Origin: Lingula anatina
Taxonomy: Eukaryota; Brachiopoda; Lingulata; Lingulida; Lingulidae
Direction of reading: 5' to 3'
DNA: 64,000 nucleotides
NCBI RefSeq assembly: GCF_001039355.2
Contig: NW_019775551.1
Span: 172,503-236,502, forward strand
In this document: piece by piece, positions 1-23,164 of the stretch
Layout of the letters: each line of letters opens with the position of its first letter
How positions within the stretch are numbered: the first letter of the stretch is position 1
Made by a program: the position numbers and the translations under genes
The notes under the pieces: model-generated
What the model saw: only the letters and a program-made list of their open reading frames with translations
Databases searched by the model: none
Told to the model about the DNA's origin: nothing

Positions 1-9995
<9,995 letters not shown>

Positions 9996-10038
9996 AACAA
10001 ATAAGCATAATATAGTGATGTGAATAACGCTCTACAAA

Positions 10039-10044
10039 AATAAA
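10039..10044 (+). terminator. Candidate polyadenylation signal of the GH31 gene
   Basis: AATAAA lies 44 bases after the GH31 stop codon. It is the nearest canonical signal; its use is inferred. Confidence 0.5.
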
Positions 10045-11602
10045 CTTTTTTAAGAAACGGAAAAACCCGCATTTCAAGCGCAGTCTACTTATTGATGTAT
10101 TTTTGCACAAAAAATTATGTATATACTCTAAATGTTTTATCATTTTTTTAACAGAAATTTTAATGAATTTCAGAATTTTAGGGGGAAAAGCGTATTGCTT
10201 CTCGTACAATCACGTTAATCAGTAAGCTTCTATTCAGTTTGCACTCTACCGACAAAATAATAATAATATCCATTCGTATGTGTCGCATTCCATTAAATAT
10301 TAATATGCCATTAAATTAATTGCAAATGTATAGACTGTTGTTTCTTGTTTGTAGTTCTGACCAGTAATATGCGAGTATTGCTCATTCGCCTCAGTGAACT
10401 TGTCTATTTACAAACATTTGAATAAGTATTTTAAACAGGAAGTATATTTTAAATGTGGCACCATGGTCGTTAACACAACGTACTAAACAACTCCACAAGT
10501 ACGAATGTTGGTCCTATCTAAACTGTTCTTAATACCTAGAAGAAAAGTTCATTGGATCGCACCTTTGGAACACGTGCGTTAATGTATTGGTTCAGAGGAC
10601 ATACAGATTTTGTGCCCAGCTTTCCGCAGAGTCGGAACTGTTTTTCTTTTCGCTATACCATAACATTTTCAGCGTTTGTATTTTGTCACAAGCACTTAAT
10701 AAGTAATTCAATACGCAATGGTCTTAAAGAAATTACACTGAAAATGTGTTCACTTTATTTTTTTAGTAAATAAAAAGTTGAAAAGAATTAAACAAAAACA
10801 TTTGAAAGGCATTTTCCATTATAGATAAATATATTAAAATATCCATTTAAAAAAGCCCCATCACTATTGGTTTATTGAGAAGTGCACAAGAATTGTTACT
10901 TGTAGACTAATGCCTAACATATAAATTATTACTTCCAAAACCAACTTTCTGCATCTCGCCGTGCAAATGGTTTACGACACACTACCCGCAAGCTGTCGTC
11001 AATCTCATACTTTTTTTTAAAAAAAAGCACCTTATTACAATATAACGACGAGCATTCCATTTCGCAAATTCTACGCTGACATCTAACATTATTCTCAACT
11101 ATAAAATTAAACATACTGAATTATAAATGTGTGATTCCAAAATACAGCAGAAAAACGACTGAAAAAATCCATCACAAGCTGGCATAACCTCGCACCTTCC
11201 TACTAACTTACAACTCTACTGACTAGCAATGTATCAATGCAACAAGAATCAATGCAGACGTACAAATTTAACAATCAACATGAGATCAAGTGTTAACCTT
11301 TCCTTTCCTACCCTTTAACATAAACACACTTCATTCAAAAAATAACATGGTGCATCTGACAGAGTGATGTGCAAGTCATCCGCTTGTAACAATAAAATTT
11401 GACTTTGGCCAACATGAAAGTCGGTCACTAGATCTTTACAGATCCCTTAATGTGCAATAAAACGAAACCTCAAATATTACCCGTTTGCTGTACACCACTT
11501 AGTTATTACAATTTATAATGGGTACAAATATAACAATCAATACCAATTACAGAAAAATATTACTGAGCTTACGGCCATATTCTCAGGAGGAGAGAAAATC
11601 AT

Positions 11603-11894
11603 TTAAGGGCTGACAAATCTTCATAGATTCAAAATTCCACAATAAATCAAACAAAAATGTAATGAATTGCATTTTACCAAAGTGGCGGTTAACCGTAAAT
11701 CTGGGTATCGCAACAAAACGAACCGCCAGTGATGGCTACCCTCCGTAATAATCTCTTAAGAGTTTATTACAAAAAAAATTCTTTAAAAAGCCGTAGCTTC
11801 GAATGTTAGGATGGATTCATTAGCCATTGGCAAGTGTGGGAAAATTCGTTTTATGGCACTTGTCCCGCTAAATGAAGAATTGTCGTCCCTTTAA
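11603..11894 (-). mobile_element. MITE-like element, TTAA-bounded family, copy 5 (inverted)
   Basis: Read on the minus strand it runs TTAAAGGGACGACAATTCTT ... to a diverged right end GGGCTGACAAATCTTC (genome 'aagggctgacaaatcttc'). It shares the internal 'ccacacttgccaatgg' and 'ctcttaagag' phrases with copies 1, 2 and 4. TTAA is present at both ends (11603-11606 and 11891-11894). Confidence 0.75.
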
Positions 11895-12938
11895 ACTATT
11901 TTTATGAGGCTTGATGAAACTTTTTCGCGTTTCTCCGAGGGCGATCATTGTTCGGATATTGTGTAGTCGTTAACGTTCATCCGAACAACAAACAAGATAT
12001 AAATTTGTTCTCAACCGTTTTTCTTTTCATATTGGATTTATCCCATAATTCAAACATCAATTAACATATTGTCATTGTATCAATTATCAAATACATTTGC
12101 ATGTACAAAGGAAGCTCACAGTGGTGTGCAAAAATATACAACGAAATAAAGTCATTAACCATGGGTAAAGGTCTGTGTATTGGACTACCTTAACAAAAGC
12201 TATACAGGAAAATATACCAGTCTTAAATATCCTTCAAAAAAGGGGAGGGAGAGCACGCACAGGTTTTTTTTGTCCAAGGATTGTTATTAGTCCATATGCA
12301 CACAGAAATATCGGAGTCAATCTTGCAATTGTGTTTCAACAAGATAAACAATCACAAATGAGCAGTAATTTCAACACATTGAAAAGACCCGTCACTTCCA
12401 ATGCACAGCACTGGCCTCATGGGGCCTTGAGGACCGTCCCTGTAACTGCTACTGTTCATCAGATCTTTAAATCACGTAATGAAATCTGTTAACTATCGAA
12501 CAGTGCAACTTTTTTTACATTCTACCATTCAAAAGGCCAACCCCTATAATTCCTGAACTGAATATTATTTCGAAAAAAAAGACTTCTTTCATTCAGAACG
12601 CTTGTTAATGTATATAAAAATAGATTCAGGGAAAAAATAATACAAAAAATAATATCTGCCGACCACATAAAACTTTTAAAATCTCATAATTACAACTGAC
12701 CACAGTTCACACTTTCATAACGTGTGCTCCTATACCATCAAAATTCTATCTCAAACAATAGCTAATATTGTCTGGGGAGAGAAAACATTCTGCTTCCCTA
12801 TAGATATGTACACATGGTTTCGTCCGTTTTAAAAGCGCTACACGTAATGTCAGTTCTGCTATTTTTACCACACCTGCACTGTCAGGTATCTATATCCTCC
12901 TTCACTGTTTAATGGAAAGAAAATCGTGCATTCTGTAA

Positions 12939-15900
12939 CTACACTGGTTTCTTCCTAACCCTACTTTTGCGGTCATTGGAACGCGTGTGAGTGGAGACGG
13001 GGCTAAACACGGGCGTGGAGCCCTTCCGTCGCTCTCTAAACTTATACTCATCCCCTGATCCATGTGATCGGTGAAAAGTCGTATTCAGCCTGGCCTCGTA
13101 TTCAAACTGCTTCTGGAGCTTCAGCGCGAAGGTGAAGTCGTCATCTTCGACTGTGGTAGCAGTCCCTACCTCGTCACTCTCGTACTCGTCTTCCTCAATG
13201 AGCATTCCCTCCTCACCTTTGCCCTTCATCCCCCACTGCTGACTTTCGGAATGTGAAGTAAGTTTACTCTTCGAGTTGACTGCCTTGGAACCGTGGCGAA
13301 GTTTCTGAGTGTACGGCTGAATTGGTGTAGACGAACTGCTTTCATGTGGATTATCTTTGTCTACGCTTCGTAAAGCCCTGTTCTTTTGTACCCGTCTATT
13401 TCTCTTTGTTTGACTGGTTAATCTTTTCGAGGCGACCTCAGTACCCTTTGTTAAACCAAACACCAATTTTCTTTTCTTGTTTGGTGTCACAAAATCATCG
13501 TCCGTGCTGGTTTCAACTTGCTCGCTAATAAACATCAACTTTGACTGCGTTGAATCCGACTGCTTACCCTTTCTTTTCATAGTTTCTTTCCTTTTGTTTG
13601 AATGAGATGAATTTTTTTTACTGGCAGATTTTGGAAATGAAATCTCAGAATCCGTAGAGGAATGATAGTCGGACTCAGAATCTGTTTTTGTGTTGTGTTT
13701 TAATGTTCGTCCAGAAAAAGCATCCTTGGAGTTTGTAACTTCCACAGAGCTGCTTTTTCGAAGTCTTTTCGCAAAAGAAAGTTTTGCTTCATCTTTAAGT
13801 GGACTGCCTTCCCGTTTACTAGGAGTAACCTCTCCACCTCGTGACCTCATTTTGGACTGACTGCTAAATGGCTTTATACTATCACTTTTCCCTCTTTGAG
13901 ACACAGTCCTGGACTTGGGAGTTTTTTCGGCGTCAGATCTCTCGATTCTGCTATTGGTGTCCGTTTTACTCTGGAAATCAGCGTCTCCTTTTCCTGTACT
14001 TGTTGACTCTGACCCCAGTGTGGTTCTCTTCAGTTTGCTTGGTGACATCTCAGCACTGGTTTTTGTCCTAGATGTTATTTTGGATCTCCCTGGAGTTACC
14101 TCCTGCTGTCTGGACCTAGCTGACCTCATGCTAGGTGGTACGAGGGGATGGTCTTCGCCATTTTCTGTGTCTGAATGAGTTGAAGCTGCATCGGTTTTAC
14201 TTGGAGTGGAGTCAACATTCCTGGAACGCAGGCTCCGCATATTTGGAGCAGCTATATGTTGATCCTCTTCATCCTCTACATGATCTGCCTCTGATTCACT
14301 GAAATTGTCTGACAGGAATTTGCCTCGCTTCCTTAAATTTCTAAATGGAGGTACATCAGCTGCTACAGGCCTACTGACATCAGATGCATCTGGTTTTGTT
14401 GGTGTTGTCTCCTGTGTTTGTAATCTCATGGATACTTTTCTGTCACTCTGTGGTTTGCACCTTAAATTTCTATCACACTGACCAATTTTATTAGGGGATG
14501 TTTCAGAAGTTTTCTTGCTTGGTGTCACTTCACGTGCAGCTGGTCTCTTTCGACTCGAGGTTTTCCTGCTACTGGAGCTAGATGCTTTGTTTTTTGGAGA
14601 TGCCTCTTCAGCAGTTGCCTTGTCTCTATCTCTACAACTTTTCTTGTGCGGTGTACTTTCATTTTGTTTGTTAGGACTTCTGACAGCAGATCCCTCTTTG
14701 GCACTAGTCTTTCTTTTATTGCTGTCATTCTTGGTCACCTGTGATACATATTCTGATGTAACATCCCTGTGACTTTGGTGTGTAGATCTCAATTCCTTAT
14801 GTGAGGAAGATTCACATTTTGTTTGTCCACTGTCTAAGAGACTAGTCTCAGCTAGGCTAACATGTGACAAAACACCATCATTGGCACCACTGTCTTCACC
14901 ACCACCAGACAGTTCAGAAGATATTTTAATTTGGTGCCTTCTTTCATGGGAAGCTTTCTTCTCTGTTGTAGATCTCAAACTGTGACGTTCATCCTCCTCC
15001 TCCTCCTCCTCCTCCTCATTAGAACCAAAGACTCTCTTCCTCACTACTGCCACCCCAGTTACATGATCAGCATCCTGCTTCATAGCCAGTGCCCTCTGTC
15101 TCTGGGCAATCTTCCTTGGCGTCAGCGGAGTGGTGACCACTTTGGGAATCTTAGTTCCGTTGCTGGATTCAGTTCCGCTGGCTGCCAGTAAAGATGCTTT
15201 CTGATCACTAAGAGATTTGATTTTCATTTCTGTCTGGGGGTTTTTACTTGATAAAGCATCCTCTTTCTCGGTATGAAGGGGTCTTCTGGTGAGAGATACT
15301 GGTTCATCGTTTATTTCTCCTAACTTCAAGTCCCTTGCCTTCTCAAGTTTTTTATTCGCTAAACTTCTATTCATCCGGTACACTTTGCCTGGGCTTAATT
15401 TGACCAAGGTGGAACTACTACTGCTTCCACCTTGTGGGGATTTCTTTTGTTGAATAGCACCATCGCCACGGAACTTCTCCAGTCTGTGTTTTCCTGCTAA
15501 CTGAGCTGCTACTGGGCTGCCAGGGCAGACAGGCCTTAGGGTACTGCTGGCCATCTGTAAACCTTTCTGAGGTACTGAGAAATTGTGATTTTTATCCATA
15601 GAAGACGAGTCCTGTTTCAACAAACTGTGCTCATTGTTTTTATCTTTATTTTGACCACCTAACTGCTTATGTAATGCCCTTTTACTGTCAACATTTGTCA
15701 AGGGGTCCCTTTGGGACACAGTCTCCTGAGCTTCCACCACTGAGTCATTAGCAATGCCTAGAATTGACCCACTTTCTCCCAGGCCATGTGGTACTATGAA
15801 ATTATCCTGGTCATGGAGGACATCGAAATTTGTCACAAGTGGTAAAAGAGTTCGAGACCCAGAGTTACTGGTTGTTAAGTCAATAAGTGTGTTGTCACCA

Positions 15901-18900
15901 TGTACCAAACTCTCTTGTTGAGACAGGTCAAAGTTGATGGCTCTGACTGCTGTCTGGAGCTCACCCTTCCCATCCCCACTTGCAGCAAGTGTCGTGGCAG
16001 CTGCAGATGAACTGGATGCTGCACATGGAGCATCTCTTTTAGAACACAGAGCCCTGAGGGTTGTAGTAGCAACAGTGGCTACTGTAGTCACAGCACTACC
16101 CTCTACAGCTGGCTCTGCCTTCGCCATGTTAACAGTTTCAGAGGAAGTTTCTCTCTGGTGTCGCCACTTCCTGTGCCTGTGGTCTATCATCTTGGTCGGG
16201 CTGGAGTAACTGTGCTCCTTATTTATCCTAGAACTTGATATCTCTGTGGAAGTGGCTTTGGACAAAGCTTGCACCTGAATAATAAAATATCATGATTGTT
16301 ATTTCTCTGACCAAACCATACAGTATTACCTCTGCTTGTATAATAACAAAAATAATATCTATTCATTTATTTAAAACTGCAATATACAATGACATGCCTT
16401 TTAGTGCTGTTAACATTAAGTTTTAAAAGAATTCAAGTCCTTTAATAACAGATTTCAGATTAAATAACAGTCTAAAACCAATAAATGTTAATGATATAAA
16501 ATATTAAGACATGAATAAAAAGCTGTAAAAGGTGAATTTTATGTTAACAGTAAAATGTAAAATCTATTGTACTACTGTTGAAATCGTCATTCTTTCAGAT
16601 CTTTCTTTAAAACTGTCAGCTTGCTAAATGTATTTGCATTCATACACTAGGACTAATGGAGCATATTACTATCTGATGAACAAGTTACAAAAACTCCCTT
16701 ACATCACATCAAACTACAGGTAATCTTAGACTTCTACAGACCTGTGCTTGTCTCTCCTCTGCCAGTCTCTGTAGTCTTTTCTTCACTATGGGACTAGTGG
16801 GGTCCATAATACTCTGATCTCCATTCTCAGTGGGTGAACCCATACTGCCAGCACGACTCAGATTACGTGGGGAGCAAACTATCACAGATGGTTCTATCAC
16901 CTGAAACATGAAAACATCATTCACCTATTAGTATCAATGGGATAGTCATAATCTGAAGTTAACTCAAATCTCGATTAACTCTAGTACTAATATAATTGCT
17001 GTAAAACTAAATAGGGATTAAAATTAGAAGAGATATCCTTTTAATCTTTGCTCTCAACTCCTAGGTGGGGTGCGTGGATGAGTTAGATGTGGGTCCCATT
17101 TTTTGGACCAGATCACCTTTATTTTGTAAATCAAATTACCTTTCCACCAGGTAATCTCCTGGGTGGGGTGCGTGGATACCCATGGATGGGTTTGAAGTGG
17201 GTAAGTTCATGGCTTATACTGTCTTCACTCTGGGCACTGGCACTGCGTTTGGCCTGAAGATAATCAACAAGTATGTTAGTATCATAAGGTAAACCAGGAC
17301 AAGATTCTTTACATAATTACTTCACATAACAACTACAGTCCCACAGTATGTACTCAGGTAAGAAAGAAAGAGAGAGAGAGAGAGAGAGAGAAGAGAGATA
17401 GTGTGTGTGTGTGTGTATGTGTGTGTGTGTGTGTGTGTTATTAAACACCTTCCCCTTCGTTTTTCTTTTTTTTTTTTAAATATGGGTTAATAATGCAATA
17501 GCTACCTGACCTACATATGGGTTAACATAGTGAAATATATGTCACAAACACCGAACTACTTTGTTGTGGCTGACAACTCATGAAATTTTTTCCATTCATA
17601 TACACTTTAAGCCAGTTTTATTCTTGAATATGAGACTTTATACACACAAGACTTTCACCTCTTCATTCATAACTAGTTATTACTCATCTGCGTCCTGCAT
17701 TCCACTACTGGACAGTGACACTGTAAATTCACAAATTTAACTGAGGTGACCATCAATTGTGTGAGCTTTACACAATGTAAAAGAAAAAGAAGTGACAAAA
17801 TCGTGTATAACTTTAATGTTTAGAAATAAGCTAGATAAATATGCATACCCCTTTGCTTCCTTCTTCTCCTGAAGAAGCCCTGGCCATCTCCCTCAGCAGT
17901 TCATCAGATTCACTCATGGAACGTCCTGGGTGACTGCCGCCTTGACCTGGATCTGCTGTGGCAGTGGAATAAAAGAACAACTTTCAGTAACTTCAGTGTG
18001 GGCACCATCTAAATTATATATGCAAAGATAAAATCCTGCACTAAGCATCTAAGAGCAGCCTTGTACTTGGCTGAAAAATTGTATCTGCGTGTTCAAGGTA
18101 AGGTAAGATTGTCAACACAGATTGTACTGACCAGGTGTTTGTTATATATGTAATGCATATAATTATTAAGGCTACTGAACATATGTATAGAGAATTTAGA
18201 CTTAAAATACATATATTATATAATATTATATTATTATTAAGAGTTTCAATTCTATAGATTACTTATCACTTCCACAACCAACCTGTCAGATATAAGTGTG
18301 TTAAACTAAGAGGCAAAAATAATAGACAAAACTATGAAGTACTCTTTCCTATAATAATACCATACTAGTACTCCTCTCTTTCTATTTAGTTTAACAGACC
18401 ATTTCAGTTTTCTATTCTTTCAGACAAATCTAATACCTTCACCATGTTTCTTTAAACCTGTGGAGCCCTTAAAGCCTTTCTGTGCTGCATCCATCTTCTT
18501 TCTCATTTCTGGCTTCACAACAACTTTGACAATCCTGATACTGTCCCCCAGTCCAGTACCCTCGGGGACAGAATTCTCCAGGAGGCCACTTTTGGGGAGA
18601 CCTTCCTCAAGGCCCATTCCTCTTGGGGACTTTCCAACTGACATCCCCTTAGAGGCCTCCTGGTCAGTCTTAATCCTCCGTGGTGGGGCCCCGTGTCCAG
18701 CTGTCCCTCTGGGAGTCCCCTGTCCAGCCACTGACCCTACCCCACTGGCCGTGCTCAAAGTCAATATAGAGTCAGTGCTGCTGTTACTGAGGCCAGATGC
18801 TGACCGAGGGAGAGAGAAACAGGTGTCCAGGTTGAGATGCAGATCACCTGCTGTAAGTAATCTCTCCCCTGGCTTGTCCTCAGGATTGATGCATGCGTAT

Positions 18901-21785
18901 GGATAGGCGTCCACATTCGAGGATTTGTCTTTATTTTTGCTGTCATCTCCACTGCTTTTATTACTTCCCTTCGTTAAAAACCTGTCAAGGGTGTGTGAAG
19001 AGTTCTTGTTGTGTTTTTTGGAGCTTTTGGATGCATTTTTGGGTGTCCCAGACCTGGATGAGTTGGAAGAGTGGCTGCGTGTTGACTGACGACTGCCAGA
19101 GATGTGACGAAGGAGGCTGTTGACTTGTGGGGTGTCCAACTGTTCCTGGAAGAAAATAAATTTAAATTATTAACTTATTTACAAAGAAAGACATAAAGAC
19201 TTTTCCTAAAGATTCAATTATTATCATCTTTTTCAATTTGTTAATAAAGATCAATGAATGTTGAAAATAATTTCAAAGCTGCTAATAAATATCAAGTAAA
19301 TTGATGAAAAAATTAATAAGTGAGAAAAATTTATAAACACTAACAAATTTTAAAAAATTATACCTAATAATCAAACTTAGTAATAAAGTAATATCATACA
19401 TGTTGAATTTTTTCACTGAGCTGTTTGGCCAGCTCTTCATCGTGACTTGCCAGCCTTTCTCTCTCCCTCTTCCTCTCCTCTGCCTGTCTCTTCTCCTCCT
19501 CTAATATCTTCTGGATAATGGACTGGCTGGCCTGTTCTTCTTCCTCTGCTGCGCGGACACGCTCTGCTTCAAGCTGAAACACAAAATACCATTGAAGTTA
19601 CAGTGCCAGATATACACTTTGGTCCAGTTTTCCATCCATGCCAATAATAATTCAGTCTGTGCCATAAACTATTCAGCTCACTGGCCATTCGGACCACCAC
19701 TTTCCTAAAACCTACTGGTCAAAATCAGGATTCACTGGTCCACATAAAATTTTCAATAAGATTGGACATTTTTGACAATTGCATTAATATTAATAATAAC
19801 AAGATGCCTATATGTAACAGTAATTTTTAAGAAAAGACAAAATGAAGTTGAAAGCTAACATGAAATAAAAATCTAATGGCAATGTGGGACCACTAGGTTC
19901 ACATATCCTGTAAAATTTACTGATCCAAACAAAATTTAAGTGGCCACAAATGTAGGACCAGTGGCTTGCGCTGTTTATATAATATAATATAAAATATGGA
20001 TTTTACTGGCCTAAAAGGGCAACTTAATACATTGCCTATGTCTAAATGTGGCACAAGTACATCAAATAAACTTGCTAGAGTTCTTTATTTTTCCACTTTA
20101 ACCAAGGGTTGATATTTGCCAGCAAGACATAATCTGGTCAGCCTGTTCTAGCATAGGTCAGCAGATTTTAAAGCTGGATGTATTGTTTCAATTCTCAATA
20201 ACCTTAACCCTCACTGCTGAGATAATTACCATAATACTGAATAATAGGAAGAAGAACACAATTTTCATCTAAAGAACAGTTTTTGTACTTGGTTTTCGTA
20301 ATAATACCAATGACTACAACAACAACAATAATTAAAAAATTATAATAATATAGCAATTTGTTTCAGAACCTACCTTTTTCATCTCCTCCTCATACTCCTT
20401 CCTGATCTCCCCCGGCTGGGCTAGGTGTAGGGGGACGGCGGTGTTGGCCAGGTAATCTACAACAAAATAACCACTATAATTCATTTTACTAGTAAAGAGA
20501 TGTTTTCAAATCTCTCCACAGCAAGTTATGTGTCATCATATGATAATCCCATGACACCTCAATCTGTGCTCTTGGATCAGTCAAATGTGTTGTACTAGTA
20601 AGCAAATAATAAAAATTAAAGTGTGGCCATAAATGCTCTTATCTTCATCGTGTCTAGATCAGTTTTCAAATATGAAAGAAATCTTGCATAAAGCAAACAG
20701 TAAAAAGATAAATAAAGTTGGTCTGATAATGGAGCTCATCCCCAACTTGAACATGCTTAGGCCTGAGCATGCCAACAATAACAACAACACAATTGGACTT
20801 CTGCCAATTCTCACCTGCACAATTCAGGTTAAAACCAAACTTTATTAATGAAGTATACTTCTAAAATGTACGTTTTGAAATAATAACTCCTCTGCAAAAA
20901 TACTGAAAATATTATTTTCAATAACAGTGTATTCTGATAGATGTAATGATTCCAATAACAAATAATACTAATAAAAAATAAGTATGTACACAGGATTCAG
21001 ATGGGAAGCACATTGGGGGGGGGGGGGGGGGGCATAAACAGGGGTGTTGTAAACATGTTTACAATCAGTTCAGCCGAATTCTAAGATTTGATGCTTTCTA
21101 AATTCTTTAAATTTTAACTTGAAATTCGTTAAAACATATACCTATTATATCCAGGATAAATTACATATTAACAGGAAGTACGATAAATCTGAGTTCCATT
21201 AATATCTTTTTCACGCACAGCTGTTTAATGCATATTTGCAATCAGTTATATATTAACTACGAATTCCTTTTAATTGTATGGGACTTAAATCGGAATTATC
21301 ACAAACAGATTGCAATAACTAGATTCATGCCCAAGCAGGAATAAACGTACCCCCCCTCCCCCTTCACACTCCATTACAAGTGACCGCTTACCATCTTCAT
21401 TATCCTCCCCTTCCAGGCGTTTTTCAACTTGCTTGGGGAACAGTCTCTGTATTTGTCTCCATCGTTTCTCGTTGACAAGCCGATTATGCCGTGCCGCTTT
21501 GCGGGCCCAGCTGGAAATTCGTAGACGGCACATCGGACAAGTCAGGCTGGTTTCTTGGACGTTTTCCTGAAAACAGACCATGCATAATTCGTGACCGCAA
21601 GGCATAGTGATAGGTCTGATCAAAATATCCAAGCATATCGGACAGACGCAGTCCTCAAAGCTTGTTTTGTCGTTTTTCTGCGAAGAATCTGGCCCGGAAC
21701 CGCCAGACGATTTTAAACCTGACGCCATTTTGAAACCTGGGCAATTTTGCTCCATCTGCGCAAGATTTTGTGCATTGTCTTTCAT
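12939..21785 (-). CDS. RNF168: E3 ubiquitin-protein ligase RNF168-like
   Basis: Eight coding exons in transcription order: 21785-21392, 20456-20374, 19573-19400, 19145-18437, 17955-17849, 17253-17140, 16900-16742 and 16274-12939. All are GT-AG and phases close, giving about 1691 residues. The C3HC4 RING has C48, C51, C63, H65, C68, C71, C83 and C86. It is followed by SSWARKAARHNRLVNEKRW, equivalent to the SSW...N.LVN segment of RNF168/169. A UMI-like PGEIRKEYEEEM (near 145-156) and an Ala/Glu-rich helix ending in MIU1 (SHDEELAKQLSEKI, near 203-216) follow. MIU2 (FALKLQKQFEYEARL) and an LR-type tail (GSGDEYKFRERR) lie near 1624-1663. UMI plus MIU1 plus MIU2 argues for RNF168 over RNF169. In vertebrates it ubiquitinates H2A K13/K15 at DNA breaks, in the nucleus. 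Human RNF168 is 571 residues; the extra length is a Ser/Lys-rich region with many (S/T)PxK motifs and a Glu run. Confidence 0.9.
17369..17439. repeat. Compound (GA)n/(GT)n microsatellite
   Basis: A GA run is followed by a GT run with one TAT interruption, inside an RNF168 intron. Confidence 0.95.
21015..21033. repeat. Poly-G run
   Basis: About 18 consecutive G in RNF168 intron 1. Such runs recur at 47442-47459 and, mixed with T or C runs, at 52201-52213 and 50884-50902. Confidence 0.85.
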
Positions 21786-21952
21786 AGGGTAATGGTATCA
21801 TGTTTAACTTTTTAAAGTTTATTAGTAATATAGTTTTGAATATTAATTAAATTGCAAGGTATTTAAAATTTGAGTATACTAATGATGTTTAATATCTACT
21901 TATTATTCACATTAAAGTAGATTTTCTTGAAAAAATAAGTATAATATCCTAA

Positions 21953-21962
21953 ACCGGAAGTG
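21953..21962 (+). promoter_or_regulatory. ETS/GABP-type motif in a divergent promoter region
   Basis: ACCGGAAGTG is a full ETS-family core. It lies 168 bases upstream of the RNF168 ATG and between the divergent RNF168 and TMCO3 genes. In animals this motif is common at bidirectional housekeeping promoters. Its function here is inference. Confidence 0.5.
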
Positions 21963-22907
21963 AAGTCCATTTCCCTGTGAGCAAGGTTGACAGCTGCCAC
22001 AACAAATGAACGTGGATGTGGCATTTTTTATGCGGTAATGTATTTTCTTATTTTCACTTATTATTGAATTCATTAAAATTTTTAGATTTGAGGCCTATTT
22101 AGAAAAACGCCAGGACAGATCAATTTAATGGCAAGACTACTGTGTAAATATTGTGAACTATCCGTCTGAGCTAGAGCTGCTGTAATCCCATAAAAATTAA
22201 AATATACAGTGAGTCGTTTACAACTACCACTAGTACCCGAGTACTGTACCGGTAGAAATCATGAAAATGGATCACAATTTTCTTTACTCGCAAAGAAGTA
22301 TCATAATTCGTTCACGTGCTAAAAAATGATCTAACTCTGAAAAAATCGGTGGGTCAATATAGCTTTGGTTTGATTAACTTTGTAGCATGGAGCTCACTCT
22401 CTCTCTCTCTCTCGATGTTTTTACACCCAGTGCTTTGAACATTTCCTTCATTGCATATGCCACTTCTTTCTTCAGATGTGCACATGCATCTACATGTATG
22501 CCAAATAATGCAATATCATACCCATTGTAAAATTAGCCATAGGATTCTTTTAATAAAGAAATTTCATTTTTTAGTTCTTATATGCTGGGTTTTGTATATA
22601 GTAATTATCCTTATTTACAGATACACAATAGGGATTTACCTGCAAAATTAATTTTCCAGAAAAAAGCAATTTGTCTCCTCATAACCCATGAATCATTGCT
22701 TGAGCCTTCGGTTCCCTGCTTTCGAATTTGATTTTTTTTACCCCATTTTTGATTAAATTAAATTTTTTTCATTTTAATTGAATGTTATATTAGAACACTG
22801 TGTGTTCCTGTACATTTTAGAAGGTAGTATTGATTTATTTGATGGGTTTTTTTTTTTTTAAGGTCTGGTGTGGAAAAGAATAGTAGCTTTACACTGCAGT
22901 ACATGTA

Positions 22908-23164
22908 GACTAAGGGACCATTCCCACAGATATTTGGATCGATCTCTCTTCCTGGGGAGTCTCACTAAATTGCAATCAAACTTACCAGCTTAAACGTCTG
23001 TCATGCTTAGTAAAGCTCTTGGAGGGTAATTATCTTTACCCCTGGCTGATTCGATAGGGGTGACAGACATTTAAGCCTCTTGAGCTGATATAGCAATTTA
23101 ACGTGAACCCCCAGGGAGTTAGGTTAATCCAGATAGATCAATCTAAATATGGGAACCCAGTCTT
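22908..23164. mobile_element. MITE-like palindromic element, family 2, longest copy
   Basis: The ends are imperfect inverted repeats: 'gggaccattcccacagatat' at the left and 'aaatatgggaacccagtc' at the right, with inner matches 'ggatcgatctctcttcctgg' and 'agttaggttaatccagatag'. Deletion derivatives lie at 27494-27593 and 52978-53093. Confidence 0.75.

Larger units (their letters stand above)
9996..12938. other. Convergent intergenic region (GH31 3' end / RNF168 3' end)
   Basis: This region should contain both 3' UTRs. Short open frames here are AT-rich and match nothing recognisable. It contains one TTAA-bounded MITE (11603-11894) and several TTTATT hexamers that could be minus-strand polyadenylation signals for RNF168. 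Confidence 0.6.

Noticed and set aside
13071-16209. Several plus-strand open frames inside the RNF168 last exon
   Set aside because: They are antisense shadows of the 1111-codon coding exon, without family resemblance or splice context.
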